Both the position numbers and the translations under genes were made by a program. Shown here piece after piece: positions 54,711 through 63,828 of a DNA stretch of 64,000 nucleotides (position 1 is its first letter; each line of letters starts with the position of its first letter). A model generated the notes under the pieces. The model saw only the letters and a program-made list of their open reading frames with translations. It was not told where the DNA came from and made no database searches. The stretch comes from Tolypothrix brevis GSE-NOS-MK-07-07A (GTDB lineage Bacteria; Cyanobacteriota; Cyanobacteriia; Cyanobacteriales; Nostocaceae), in NCBI GenBank assembly GCA_019358985.1, contig JAHHIJ010000006.1, positions 156,355-220,354 of the forward strand, in the 5' to 3' direction.

Positions 54711-55835
54711 TGGACTAATAGCTAAACAATCAGTTTCTGCCCACCAAACATAAATAGGTTTGTCACGGTCTGGTAAACTGCCAAAGGTATTAGGTTGCAA
54801 AACAGTGATAGTGATACCATTGGCTAATTCCACAACGTAATTAACGTGGGTTCCCAAATACATGACGTTACCAAGTCGTCCTTCAAAGCAGTTAGTCGGC
54901 AAATTTGGTGGATAAAGTGAGAGTTGAATTTTTTCTGGACGCACACTTACAATGACTGCTTGGGATAATTCAGTTGGTGTACCTTCAAAACGGTTGACAA
55001 CAATTGAAAGTCCTGATTTTGTGATAATTTGTACACAATCGGGTTCTACTGCTGCTATTTCACCGCTGAATAAATTGGTATCCCCAATAAAATCAGCGAC
55101 AAATGGGGTTCGAGGATGTTCGTAAATTTGACTGGGAGTGCCAATTTGTTCAATTTTACCTTGATTCATGACTGCAATGCGATCGCTCAAAGATAGGGCT
55201 TCTTCCTGGTCATGTGTCACCATGATGAAGGTCAACCCCAAATCTTTGTGTAAATTCGACAGTTCAACCTGCATTTCTTTACGCAGTTTTAAATCTAAGG
55301 CTCCCAAGGGTTCATCCAGCAACAGCACTGCGGGACGGTTGACTAATGCCCGCGCTAATGCTACCCTTTGCTGTTGACCACCTGATAATTGACTGGGAAA
55401 ACGCGATCGCAAGCTTTCCATTTTCACTAGCTTTAAAGCATCTTTAACTCGACTTTCAATTTCTGAAAAGCGCAATTTCCGCAAACGCAGACCGAAGGCA
55501 ATGTTATCCCACACATTCAAATGGTTGAATAGAGCGTAACTTTGAAATACAGTATTTACAGGTCGGCGGTAAGCAGGGACATTAGTCATATACTGACCCC
55601 GAATCAATAGCTTGCCAGCATCCACCCTTTCAAATCCAGCAATTAAACGGAGTGTAGTTGTTTTGCCGCAACCGGATGGACCGAGGATACTAAAAAATTC
55701 TCCCTGTTTCACATCCAAATTGATTCCATGTACCGCTGCTTCAAAGTTAAAAAACTTAAAAACATCATGCAGTTCCACATCAAGCGACTCAAAAGCCGCC
55801 ATCCCCCCCTGATTCTGCGTTAAACTTTGAGCCAT
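54708..55835 (-). CDS. potA: ABC transporter ATPase (PotA-type)
   Basis: ATPase of a polyamine-type importer, 375 residues from the ATG at 55835 ([11 protein letters not shown]). The open frame continues to 56021, but those residues lack family similarity. Walker [11 protein letters not shown]-loop [11 protein letters not shown], signature [15 protein letters not shown], Walker [13 protein letters not shown] and H-loop VTHDQEEAL are intact, followed by a TOBE-type domain ([10 protein letters not shown]). The stop codon is within a heptad repeat, so the extreme C-terminus may have been altered. Confidence 0.9.
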   Translation of the reverse strand: MAQSLTQNQGGMAAFESLDVELHDVFKFFNFEAAVHGINLDVKQGEFFSILGPSGCGKTTTLRLIAGFERVDAGKLLIRGQYMTNVPAYRRPVNTVFQSYALFNHLNVWDNIAFGLRLRKLRFSEIESRVKDALKLVKMESLRSRFPSQLSGGQQQRVALARALVNRPAVLLLDEPLGALDLKLRKEMQVELSNLHKDLGLTFIMVTHDQEEALSLSDRIAVMNQGKIEQIGTPSQIYEHPRTPFVADFIGDTNLFSGEIAAVEPDCVQIITKSGLSIVVNRFEGTPTELSQAVIVSVRPEKIQLSLYPPNLPTNCFEGRLGNVMYLGTHVNYVVELANGITITVLQPNTFGSLPDRDKPIYVWWAETDCLAISP

Positions 55836-56090
55836 AATTCTCAGTAGAATAAATACCGTGATAATACTAGATTTTATCGACTTATGTAGTCTATTACGCA
55901 GACTACATATAACATTTTGGTTTATTGTGTCCGGCAAAAACAAGGTATTAGGGCATTGGACATGGGGCATTGGTAATAATTCTTTTCCTATTCCCCAATA
56001 AAAAGTCCCCAAAGAAAGCACTAAAGTCCTGCCCGGTATTTAGCGCAATTGTATACAGTTAATGCTAATCTTGAAATCCTTATTTGTCTT

Positions 56091-57941
56091 ATGTCTATTT
56101 TACAATCTTTTAAACTTGGCGGAAAAAAAGATACACGTACAGTCGGACGAAGTTATCAGTCGATATTTTTCATCATATTTACCCTGGTTATGATGACTGG
56201 TGTTGCTGCTCGTTTGGGATATTTAGAAATTGTTCAAGGACCACAACTCCGGAAACGAGCAGAAGCAAACCGAATTCGGATTATTTCTAAACAACCAGAA
56301 AGAGGTAATATTTTTGACCGCAATGGTAAACTTTTAGCTACTACTCGCTACCCTCGCTCTGTCTACTTGTGGCCTATGGCTCACACGAAACCAGAGTGGT
56401 CAATTGTTGCCCCGCGTCTATCTAAAATTCTGGAATTTTCTCAAGATGAAATTGAAGAGAAACTGATACAGGCAAGTCCTAACTCTTCCACACTTGTACG
56501 GATTGCTCGCAATTTGAACGAAGCACAAATTACCGCACTCAAAGAGTATGAAACCGAACTCAAAAACGTAGAAATTCATACAGAAGCAGTGCGTTATTAT
56601 CCCTACAGTCAAGCCTTGGGTCATGTGCTGGGTTATACGCGAGAATTGACTGCGGACCAATTGAAAAAAAGAGTCAAAGATGGTTACAGATTGGGAGATG
56701 TCATTGGTCAGATGGGGGTAGAAAAGGCGTATGAAAAAACACTGCGGGGTGAATGGGGTGGTCAGCAGGTAGAAGTAGATGGCAGAGGTCGTCCGTTGCG
56801 GGTATTGGGAGAGAAAGAGGCAAAAGCTGGTAACGATTTACACTTGACTATAGATTTAAAGGTGCAACAGGCAGCAGCACAAGCTTTAGGCACTACCAAA
56901 GGTGGGATTGTGGCAATCGATCCGAGGAATGGTGCTGTTTTGGCAATGGTGTCTTATCCTAGCTTTGACCCAAATATCTTTTCTAAACAAAAACTCTCTC
57001 AGAAAGACTGGGAAATCTTACAAGGTAAAAACCATCCGTTGGTGAATCGCACCCTCAGCGCTTTTCCACCTGCCAGTACATTTAAAATTATCACTACGTC
57101 GGCGGGGTTAGAATCAGGTAAATTTACTCCCGACACGGTGTTGCAAACTTTCGGCTCGCTAACTGTCGGTGGGGTAACTTTTGGTGAATGGAACCACGCT
57201 GGATTTGGTCCATTGGGATTTCCCAGAGCGATGGCTATGAGTAGTGATACCTTTTTCTATCAAGTTGGTAGAAGAACTGGTGGTCCAACTTTGATAGAAT
57301 GGAGTCGCAAATATGGCTTTGGTCAAAGAACCGGCATTGAATTTGCTTCGGAAGAATCAAAAGGCTTGGTTCCAGACGAGTCATGGAAACAGAAAGCTTG
57401 GAAGATACCCTGGACTGTCGGCGATACCATAAATATGTCAATTGGTCAAGGTGCTTTGCAAGTCACACCACTGCAAGCTGCGATTATGTTTTCTGTTCCT
57501 GCTAATGGTGGATACCGCGTACAGCCACATTTGCTCAAAGACAACGAACAAGCAAAAAACTGGCGCACATCCTTAAATATGAAACCGACAACCATCAAGG
57601 TTCTCCGCGATGGTCTACGCAAAGTAGTAACGGAGGGGACGGGTCAGCGTTTGAACGTACCGACAATTGCCCCATCATCTGGAAAAAGTGGCACTGCGGA
57701 AGCTGGTGTCGGTCGTCCAAATCACACTTGGTTTGGTGCCTATTCTCCCAGCGATAAGCCGGAAATTGCAGTTGTAGCGTTTGGTGAAAACTCCGGTGGA
57801 CATGGCGGTACTGATTGTGGTCCAATGGTTTTAAAAGTGCTAGAAGCCTATTTTGAATCAAAGTACCCAGGCAAGTATCAAAAACTTCAAGTTGAGGGCA
57901 AAGATAAAACTCCGAAATCAGGCGGTAGAACTGGCGACTAG
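56091..57941 (+). CDS. mrdA: Penicillin-binding protein 2 (transpeptidase), copy 1
   Basis: Peptidoglycan transpeptidase for cell elongation. I chose the ATG at 56091 (MSILQSFKL); the frame is open from a TTG at 56049. An N-terminal membrane segment (IFFIIFTLVMMTGVAARLGY) is followed by the dimerisation domain and RGNIFDRNGKLLATT. The catalytic Ser329 is in PASTFKI, the SxD motif is SSD (about 385) and the third is KSGTAE (about 532). Length is normal at 616 residues. A 593-residue homologue follows 173 bp downstream, indicating gene duplication. Confidence 0.9.
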   Translation: MSILQSFKLGGKKDTRTVGRSYQSIFFIIFTLVMMTGVAARLGYLEIVQGPQLRKRAEANRIRIISKQPERGNIFDRNGKLLATTRYPRSVYLWPMAHTKPEWSIVAPRLSKILEFSQDEIEEKLIQASPNSSTLVRIARNLNEAQITALKEYETELKNVEIHTEAVRYYPYSQALGHVLGYTRELTADQLKKRVKDGYRLGDVIGQMGVEKAYEKTLRGEWGGQQVEVDGRGRPLRVLGEKEAKAGNDLHLTIDLKVQQAAAQALGTTKGGIVAIDPRNGAVLAMVSYPSFDPNIFSKQKLSQKDWEILQGKNHPLVNRTLSAFPPASTFKIITTSAGLESGKFTPDTVLQTFGSLTVGGVTFGEWNHAGFGPLGFPRAMAMSSDTFFYQVGRRTGGPTLIEWSRKYGFGQRTGIEFASEESKGLVPDESWKQKAWKIPWTVGDTINMSIGQGALQVTPLQAAIMFSVPANGGYRVQPHLLKDNEQAKNWRTSLNMKPTTIKVLRDGLRKVVTEGTGQRLNVPTIAPSSGKSGTAEAGVGRPNHTWFGAYSPSDKPEIAVVAFGENSGGHGGTDCGPMVLKVLEAYFESKYPGKYQKLQVEGKDKTPKSGGRTGD

Positions 57942-57988
57942 TAGTGAGCAGTGAACTGCTTCAAGAGAGCAGTTCACTGCTCACTACT
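57940..57988. terminator. Perfect 21-bp hairpin over the PBP2 stop codon
   Basis: AGTAGTGAGCAGTGAACTGCT (57940-57960) and its exact complement at 57968-57988, loop TCAAGAG. The stem begins within the mrdA stop codon. No U-tract follows, so either transcript stabilisation or a dispersed repeat is also possible. Confidence 0.6.
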
Positions 57989-58114
57989 GATAGAAAATTC
58001 TGATAGTTACCCTGTTGTTTTTCAATACATCCTGTATGGGAATTTAGCTGACTTAGTGACTATTTTGTTGAATGATATACAAAGAAGATTTATCTAAAAA
58101 TTACTATTTGTGTT

Positions 58115-59896
58115 ATGACCCCATTACAGTTATGGCTTGCCAATAAAAAAGATACACTTACAGTCGGACGGGGTTTTAAGTCAATATTCTTCATCCTATT
58201 TACTTTATTAATGACGGGTGGAATGGGTTCTCGTTTGGTATATTTGCAAATTGTTGAAGGAACGCAGCACCGCAAGCAAGCTGAGTCCAACCGGATTCGG
58301 GTGATTCCCAAACAACCCGAACGAGGCAACATTTTTGACCGCAATGGCAAACTTTTAGCTAGCACTCGCTATACTCGGTCTGTGTATTTGTGGCCTATGG
58401 CTCACACTAAACAAGAATGGGACAAAATTGCACCGCGTTTATCGCAGATTCTCGATATCCCCCAAGAGGAAATTGAAAATAAATTACAAGAAGCTGGTTT
58501 TAGGTCTTCTTCGCTGGTGCGGATTGCTCGTGATTTAAATGAAGCGCAAGTTACTGCATTGAAGGAGTACGAAAATGAACTCCACAATGTAGAAATACAT
58601 ACCGAAGCAGTTCGCTACTACCCCCACGGTAAAGCCCTGGCTCACGTACTCGGTTATACGCGGGAACTGACCGCTGAACAGTTGCAAAAAAAGAAAAAAG
58701 AGGGCTACCGATTAGGAGATGCCATCGGTCAGATGGGGGTAGAAAAAGCTTATGAGAAAACGCTACGGGGCGAATGGGGCGGTCAGCAGGTGGAAGTGGA
58801 TGGTAGAGGTCGTCCGCTGCGAGTTTTGGGCGATAAAGACGCAAAAGCTGGTAACGATTTGCACTTGACTATAGATGTGAATCTGCAAAAAACAGCAGAA
58901 AAAGCTTTAGGAGGTCGCAACGGTACAATTATCGCACTTGACCCAAACAACGGTGCGGTTTTAGCTATGGTGTCTCATCCTACCTTTGACCCAAATATCT
59001 TTTCTAAGCAAAAAGTTACTAAAAAAGATTGGGAGACGGTACAAGGTGAAGATTATCCTTTGCTCAATCGTGCTCTGAGAGCTTATCCCCCTGCTAGTAC
59101 TTTTAAAATTGTGACTACGGCAGCTGGGTTGGAATCGGGTAAATTTTCTCCTAATACAATATTGCAAACTTACGGTTCGCTGACTTTCGGTGGGACTAGA
59201 TTTGGTGAATGGAACCATGCCGGCTTTGGTCCGTTGGGATTTACGGGAGCGATGGCTAACAGTAGCGATACCTTTTTCTACCAAATTGGTCAGAAAGTCG
59301 GTGGTCCAACTTTAATTGAATGGACTCGTAAGTTTGGATTTGGCGAAAAAACCGGCTTTGAGTTCGCTTCTGAAGAATCGAAAGGCTTTGTTCCAGACGA
59401 GTCATGGAAACAGAAAACTTGGAAAATGCCTTGGACTGTCGGCGACAGCATTAATATGTCAATTGGTCAAGGTGCCCTATTAAGTACACCGTTACAAGTC
59501 GCCGGCATGTTTGCCGTACCTGCTAATGGTGGTTATAGAGTTCAGCCGCATTTGCTTAAAGACAATCAAGAAGCAAAAAGTTGGCGCGAACCTGTAAATA
59601 TGAAACCATCAACCGTGAAAATTCTTCGTTCTGGATTGCGTGAGGTAATTACACAAGGTACCGGTAAGGCTTTAAATGTGGCTACACTTCCCCCAATAGC
59701 TGGTAAAACTGGCACAGCCGAAGCATGGACGCGTCAAGGTGTCAAAGCAAATCATGCTTGGTTTGGTGGTTATGCACCCGCTGATAAACCCCAGGTTTTA
59801 ATTGTAACATTTGCCGAACATTCCGGCGGTGGCGGTGGTAGCACTGCTGCACCGATGGCGTTAAAAGTTATGGAAGAGTATTTTCAAAAGAAGTAA
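58115..59896 (+). CDS. Penicillin-binding protein 2 (transpeptidase), copy 2
   Basis: A paralogue of the upstream gene with the same layout: N-terminal membrane segment (FILFTLLMTGGMGSRLVY), RGNIFDRNGKLLAST, catalytic Ser328 in PASTFKI, SSD in NSSDTFFYQ, and KTGTAE at about 531 (the usual KTG, where copy 1 has KSG). Identity between copies is high over long stretches. They could divide work between vegetative cells and specialised cells, but nothing in the sequence shows this. It ends three bases before an IS200/IS605-like right-end relic. Confidence 0.9.
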   Translation: MTPLQLWLANKKDTLTVGRGFKSIFFILFTLLMTGGMGSRLVYLQIVEGTQHRKQAESNRIRVIPKQPERGNIFDRNGKLLASTRYTRSVYLWPMAHTKQEWDKIAPRLSQILDIPQEEIENKLQEAGFRSSSLVRIARDLNEAQVTALKEYENELHNVEIHTEAVRYYPHGKALAHVLGYTRELTAEQLQKKKKEGYRLGDAIGQMGVEKAYEKTLRGEWGGQQVEVDGRGRPLRVLGDKDAKAGNDLHLTIDVNLQKTAEKALGGRNGTIIALDPNNGAVLAMVSHPTFDPNIFSKQKVTKKDWETVQGEDYPLLNRALRAYPPASTFKIVTTAAGLESGKFSPNTILQTYGSLTFGGTRFGEWNHAGFGPLGFTGAMANSSDTFFYQIGQKVGGPTLIEWTRKFGFGEKTGFEFASEESKGFVPDESWKQKTWKMPWTVGDSINMSIGQGALLSTPLQVAGMFAVPANGGYRVQPHLLKDNQEAKSWREPVNMKPSTVKILRSGLREVITQGTGKALNVATLPPIAGKTGTAEAWTRQGVKANHAWFGGYAPADKPQVLIVTFAEHSGGGGGSTAAPMALKVMEEYFQKK

Positions 59897-59898
59897 TT

Positions 59899-60039
59899 CA
59901 GTTGACACTCCCCGCGATAAATCGACGGGGATTCTTGAATCTAAGACATAACTTGCTCATACAGGTTTGCACTCCTCTTGAGTAGAGGTTTCATCTCCGC
60001 AAGCGTTGCCTGCATCTAGTGCAGAGGTTCCGATATGCC
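59899..60039 (-). mobile_element. Solo IS200/IS605-like right end (possible omega-RNA scaffold)
   Basis: On the minus strand the end reads GAATCCCCGTCGATTTATCG then CGGGGAGTGTCAAC, a hairpin-plus-terminus typical of TnpB-bearing elements of cyanobacteria. Upstream are stem-forming blocks (CCTCTACTCAAGAGG; CTCTGCACTAGATGCAG). A broken frame VGHIGTSALDAGNACGDETS overlaps it. No tnpB body or left end is present. In active members this region specifies the guide RNA. Confidence 0.5.
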
Positions 60040-60153
60040 CTACCGTACGAGTATACCGCTTTCTCCCTTAATACCCAGGTCTAGATTCAAGCTTTCTTTT
60101 TGTGCAACTAAACGAACGAGGGATTCACACTGATGAGTATTGAGACAATCCAT
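60040..60153 (-). other. Short ORF of 37 codons adjoining the right-end relic
   Basis: ATG at 60153 gives MDCLNTHQCESLVRLVAQKE, followed by SLNLDLGIKGESGILVR and a TAG at 60040-60042. It is too short for automatic calling and may be the tail of a decayed transposon gene or a real small peptide. No homologue is recognised by eye. Confidence 0.3.
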
Positions 60154-60188
60154 AATTAAATGCCATCTTTGTTAACCAAAACAGATCA

Positions 60189-60748
<560 letters not shown>

Positions 60749-60824
60749 TTAAAAATATTTAGATTCCCCAGATTTCTCTTTTGAAAAGACCCTAAGAGTA
60801 CTTCAAGTAAAAAAGTGTCTAATA

Positions 60825-60909
60825 GTCATTGCGAATGCAGCGAAGCGGAATGAAGCAATCTCAAAGTCCCTGCGATTGCTTCGCTCCACTACGTTACGCT
60901 CGCAATGAC
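60825..60909. repeat. REP-like palindromic element (GTCATTGCGA ends)
   Basis: Ends GTCATTGCGA and TCGCAATGAC are perfect inverted repeats; GCGAAGC and GCTTCGC stretches inside also pair. This type of element is widespread among bacteria as a dispersed palindrome. Confidence 0.75.
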
Positions 60910-61046
60910 AGGCTTTGGATTATTTATTTATTGGAACACTCTAACTTACAGCGTATTCTCTAAACTGCCTCATAAATGGTGACTGAAACCCCAGCACTAT
61001 ATCTTCCTTTGGGACTCCCGCAGCAACCAAATCAGCGCCTGATTTA

Positions 61047-61069
61047 AGTGTATGATTAAATCATACACT
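61047..61069. promoter_or_regulatory. Putative ParD operator
   Basis: A perfect 11-bp inverted repeat, AGTGTATGATT-A-AATCATACACT, 34 bp upstream of the antitoxin start. Type II antitoxin-toxin complexes usually bind such palindromes to repress their own operon. TATGAT inside it could serve as the -10 element. Confidence 0.6.
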
Positions 61070-61102
61070 GTGATAAGTTGGCTTTAAGTAGGAGAACCCC
61101 TT

Positions 61103-61387
61103 ATGAGAACGACACAGGCACTCACGATCACCTTGCCTCATGACATGCTGGAGATGGTCAAGGCTAAAGTCACCTCTGGCGAGTATGCTACCGAAAGTGA
61201 AGTTATCCGAGATGGTCTGCGTACCCTCCAGGCGCGTGATGCTGCTGTTGAAAAGTGGCTGCGCGAAGAAGTTGTCAAAAGCTATGACGAATGTGAAGCT
61301 GATGCAACGCTGGGTGTCCCCGCAGAGCAGATCATGGCGCGTATCCGCTCTGAATACCACAAACGGACTACCACAGAGCAGAGCTAG
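61103..61387 (+). CDS. parD: ParD-family antitoxin
   Basis: A 94-residue antitoxin with an N-terminal ribbon-helix-helix: TQALTITLPHDMLEMVKAKV, then GEYATESEVIRDGLRTLQ, a good CopG/ParD match. The acidic C-terminal half (EKWLREEVVKSYDECEAD) is the toxin-binding tail. AGGAGA lies 8 bases before the ATG. The stop TAG is directly followed by the toxin ATG. Likely autoregulated through the palindrome upstream. Confidence 0.9.
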   Translation: MRTTQALTITLPHDMLEMVKAKVTSGEYATESEVIRDGLRTLQARDAAVEKWLREEVVKSYDECEADATLGVPAEQIMARIRSEYHKRTTTEQS

Positions 61388-61702
61388 ATGAAACAATACA
61401 GCGTCATCTTCTCACCACGGGCAGAGCAACAACTCGGCAGTCTCTACGTTTATATCGCCGACCGTGGGGGAGAGGAGCGGGCAGAGCGTTATATCAGCGG
61501 CATCATTGCCTTTTGCCAAGGTCTTTCCACCTTCCCAGAACGCGGAACCAAACGTGATGACCTGCGACCGCATTTGCGGGTTATTGGGTATGCCAAACGT
61601 GTTGCGATCGCCTTTTCTGTGAAAGATGACGGGGTGATGATCCACGGTGTTTTTAACAGAGGGCAGGATTACGATTCTATCCTGCAAGAGGAGGAGTTAT
61701 AA
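61388..61702 (+). CDS. parE: RelE/ParE-family toxin
   Basis: A 104-residue RelE/ParE-fold toxin: YSVIFSPRAEQQLGSLYVYIADRGG at the start, RAERYISGIIAFCQGLSTFPERG, and RVIGYAKRVAIAFSVKDDGVMIHGVFNRGQDY at the end (conserved R..Y...F and RG). ParE toxins poison DNA gyrase; RelE types cleave mRNA. The ParD partner suggests ParE. The start is immediately after the antitoxin stop. Confidence 0.9.
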   Translation: MKQYSVIFSPRAEQQLGSLYVYIADRGGEERAERYISGIIAFCQGLSTFPERGTKRDDLRPHLRVIGYAKRVAIAFSVKDDGVMIHGVFNRGQDYDSILQEEEL

Positions 61703-61740
61703 CTCCTGTACGGACGGGATTACCCCGTGCCTTTTGTAGA

Positions 61741-61766
61741 AGAGACGCGATTAATCGCGTCTCTAC
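61741..61766. repeat. GACGCGATTAATCGCGTC hairpin
   Basis: Perfect palindrome AGAGACGCGATT/AATCGCGTCTCT between the parE and PRTase genes; a second copy lies in the giant membrane-protein gene at 42545-42572. Shares outer arms with the GACGTAGCA and GACGTTCC hairpins. Confidence 0.8.
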
Positions 61767-61775
61767 ATAACTCCC

Positions 61776-62318
61776 CTAAAGACGTTCCAGCGGAACGTCT
61801 CTACCTCTGACCTTTTCCGCTAAATCTGCCGGCTTCATGTATTCGTAATGCTCAAAGGGTTGATGAATCCAAGGATTATCCGGTAAATAATCAACGTAGT
61901 AATCGGGAATGATCGCAGAACACGCTTTATACCAAAGTACAGCGGTGCGAATTTCCTCAATGGGAAACTCATCATTTTCCTTTAACCAAGGAATAGTTTC
62001 TTGCAGCGTCACACCAGAATCTACCAAATCATCGACTAAAAGAATCCGCGAACCTAACTCTTCAGTAGTCATCGTCATGTGACGCGAGAAGGTTAAATTG
62101 CCTCTTTCTTGCTTGCCAGAACCACTGTAAGATGATGTGGCTAATATTGCTAACGGCTGGTCGTATATACGAGAAATTATATCTCCTACGCGCAGTCCGC
62201 CTCTAGCAAGACAGATAATCTGGTTAAATTCCCAACCCGATTGATAAATCTGAGCAGCCAGTTGTTCAATTTTCTGGTGATAATCTGACCAAGAAACGTA
62301 AAGGTCTAGCATAAACAA
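61776..62318 (-). CDS. Phosphoribosyltransferase (xanthine-guanine type)
   Basis: A 180-residue PRTase with the PRPP loop ILLVDDLVDSGVTLQE, a CLARGGLRVGDIISR strand near the start and an IPDYYVDYLPDNPWIHQPFE hood. It resembles XGPRT-like salvage enzymes that attach purines to ribose phosphate; specificity is not determined. The final eight codons (RDVPLERL) and stop are encoded by a GACGTTCC hairpin repeat (61778-61804), so the C-terminus has been replaced or extended by repeat DNA. MLDLYVSW (codon 3) is an alternative start. Confidence 0.85.
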   Translation of the reverse strand: MFMLDLYVSWSDYHQKIEQLAAQIYQSGWEFNQIICLARGGLRVGDIISRIYDQPLAILATSSYSGSGKQERGNLTFSRHMTMTTEELGSRILLVDDLVDSGVTLQETIPWLKENDEFPIEEIRTAVLWYKACSAIIPDYYVDYLPDNPWIHQPFEHYEYMKPADLAEKVRGRDVPLERL

Positions 62319-62379
62319 TATAATTTATAGCTAAAACACGGATAGCAAACTTTATATTTTAATATGAGCGCAACATATT

Positions 62380-63828
62380 ATGAATGATTCTGACGATAAT
62401 GCCTACTCTCAACCTGGGGAAACCGAAAAACTAGACATAAGTACTAAACTGGCTTTTGGTGCTGGGGATTTGGGAACAGCGATCGCAGCGATGATTGGCA
62501 TTTCTTATTTATCGCCTTTTTTAACGGATGTAGCTGGTTTAAATCCCTATTTAGCCGGACAAACTCAGCTAGTGGGTAAAGTTTGGGATGCTGTCAACGA
62601 TCCGATGGTGGGAGTGTTGAGCGATCGCACTCAAAGCAAACAGGGAAGACGTTATCCTTGGATGATTTGGGGAGCAATTCCCTTTGGAATTTTCTTTTTT
62701 CTACAGTGGATTGTACCTCACTTTAGTAATAATGAAAATACCAATCAATGGGGTTTATTTTGGTATTACACTGCGATTTCGATTTTATTTAACGCCTTTT
62801 TTACAATTGTTAATTTACCATATACCGCCCTCACAGCAGAACTAACCCAAGACTACGACGAACGCACCAGTTTGAATAGTTTTCGCTTTTCATTTTCCAT
62901 TGGTGGTAGTATTCTTGCCTTAATTATCGGTTTAGTTATTTCTTTACTAGTTCCAAGCGATCGCCGTCAACAGTATCTTTTAATCGGAGCAATCTGTGCA
63001 ATTATCTCAGTTTTGCCTGTATACTGGTGTGTTTGGGGAACCAGAAAACGCGCTCAAGCTGTCGCAAACCTACACCCAGAAACTGAGCAAAGTGTTTCTC
63101 TACCCATATTCCAGCAACTTAAAATTGCTTTTACAAATCGTCCTTTCTTATTCGTAGTCGGTATTTATTTATGCTCTTGGTTAGCCGTGCAACTGACCGC
63201 CGGCATTATACCCTATTATGTCACCAGTTGGATGCGTCTTCCCCAATGGCACATTAGCTTAGTACTTTTAGCGGTGCAAGGAACTGCGATGGCTATGCTA
63301 TTTGTTTGGAATGCTGTGAGTCGGCGCTACGGCAAACAAGCTGTATACTTTATGGGAATGAGTTTGTGGCTTATCGCTCAAACTGGACTATTTTTCGTAC
63401 AACCCGGTCAAATTGCCTTGATGTATATCTTAGCAGTCATGGCAGGTTTTGGAGTATCTACAGCTTATCTTGTTCCTTGGTCGATGTTACCTGATGTAAT
63501 TGAACTCGATGAATTAAATACAGGACAACGACGGGAAGGTATTTTCTATAGTTTCATCGTATTTGTACAAAAAATCTGTTTAGGAATTGCCATTAACGTC
63601 ATTTTACAAAGACTGGGAATAGCAGGATATATTAAACCCACAACCGAAATTGCGATACCAATCCAACCAAACTCAGTATTAGACGTTATTCGCTTTTCCA
63701 TTGGTCCCATACCAGCGATCGCCTTAGTTTGTGGCTTAATTTTAGCTTATTTTTACCCACTTACCCGCGAAGTACACGCAGAAATTTTGCTCAAACTCAA
63801 ACAACGTAAAGAAGGAGTAGGGAATTAA
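62380..63828 (+). CDS. MFS transporter, glycoside-pentoside-hexuronide:cation symporter type
   Basis: A 482-residue, 12-segment symporter of the GPH/MelB type: FGAGDLGTAIAAMIGISYL at helix 1, VWDAVNDPMVGVLSDRT (the conserved loop 2-3) and RRYPWMIWGAIPFGI. The central loop (about 230-245) and DVIELDELNTGQRREGIFYS are family-typical. Substrate is unknown, probably a sugar or glycoside taken up with Na+ or H+. The last codons and stop (GGG-AAT-TAA) are duplicated 105 bp downstream as part of a tandem repeat. Confidence 0.88.
   Translation: MNDSDDNAYSQPGETEKLDISTKLAFGAGDLGTAIAAMIGISYLSPFLTDVAGLNPYLAGQTQLVGKVWDAVNDPMVGVLSDRTQSKQGRRYPWMIWGAIPFGIFFFLQWIVPHFSNNENTNQWGLFWYYTAISILFNAFFTIVNLPYTALTAELTQDYDERTSLNSFRFSFSIGGSILALIIGLVISLLVPSDRRQQYLLIGAICAIISVLPVYWCVWGTRKRAQAVANLHPETEQSVSLPIFQQLKIAFTNRPFLFVVGIYLCSWLAVQLTAGIIPYYVTSWMRLPQWHISLVLLAVQGTAMAMLFVWNAVSRRYGKQAVYFMGMSLWLIAQTGLFFVQPGQIALMYILAVMAGFGVSTAYLVPWSMLPDVIELDELNTGQRREGIFYSFIVFVQKICLGIAINVILQRLGIAGYIKPTTEIAIPIQPNSVLDVIRFSIGPIPAIALVCGLILAYFYPLTREVHAEILLKLKQRKEGVGN

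Noticed and set aside
55836..56021. N-terminal extension of the PotA-type ATPase
   Set aside because: The extra 62 residues lack similarity to ABC ATPases; the ATG at 55835 fits the family start.
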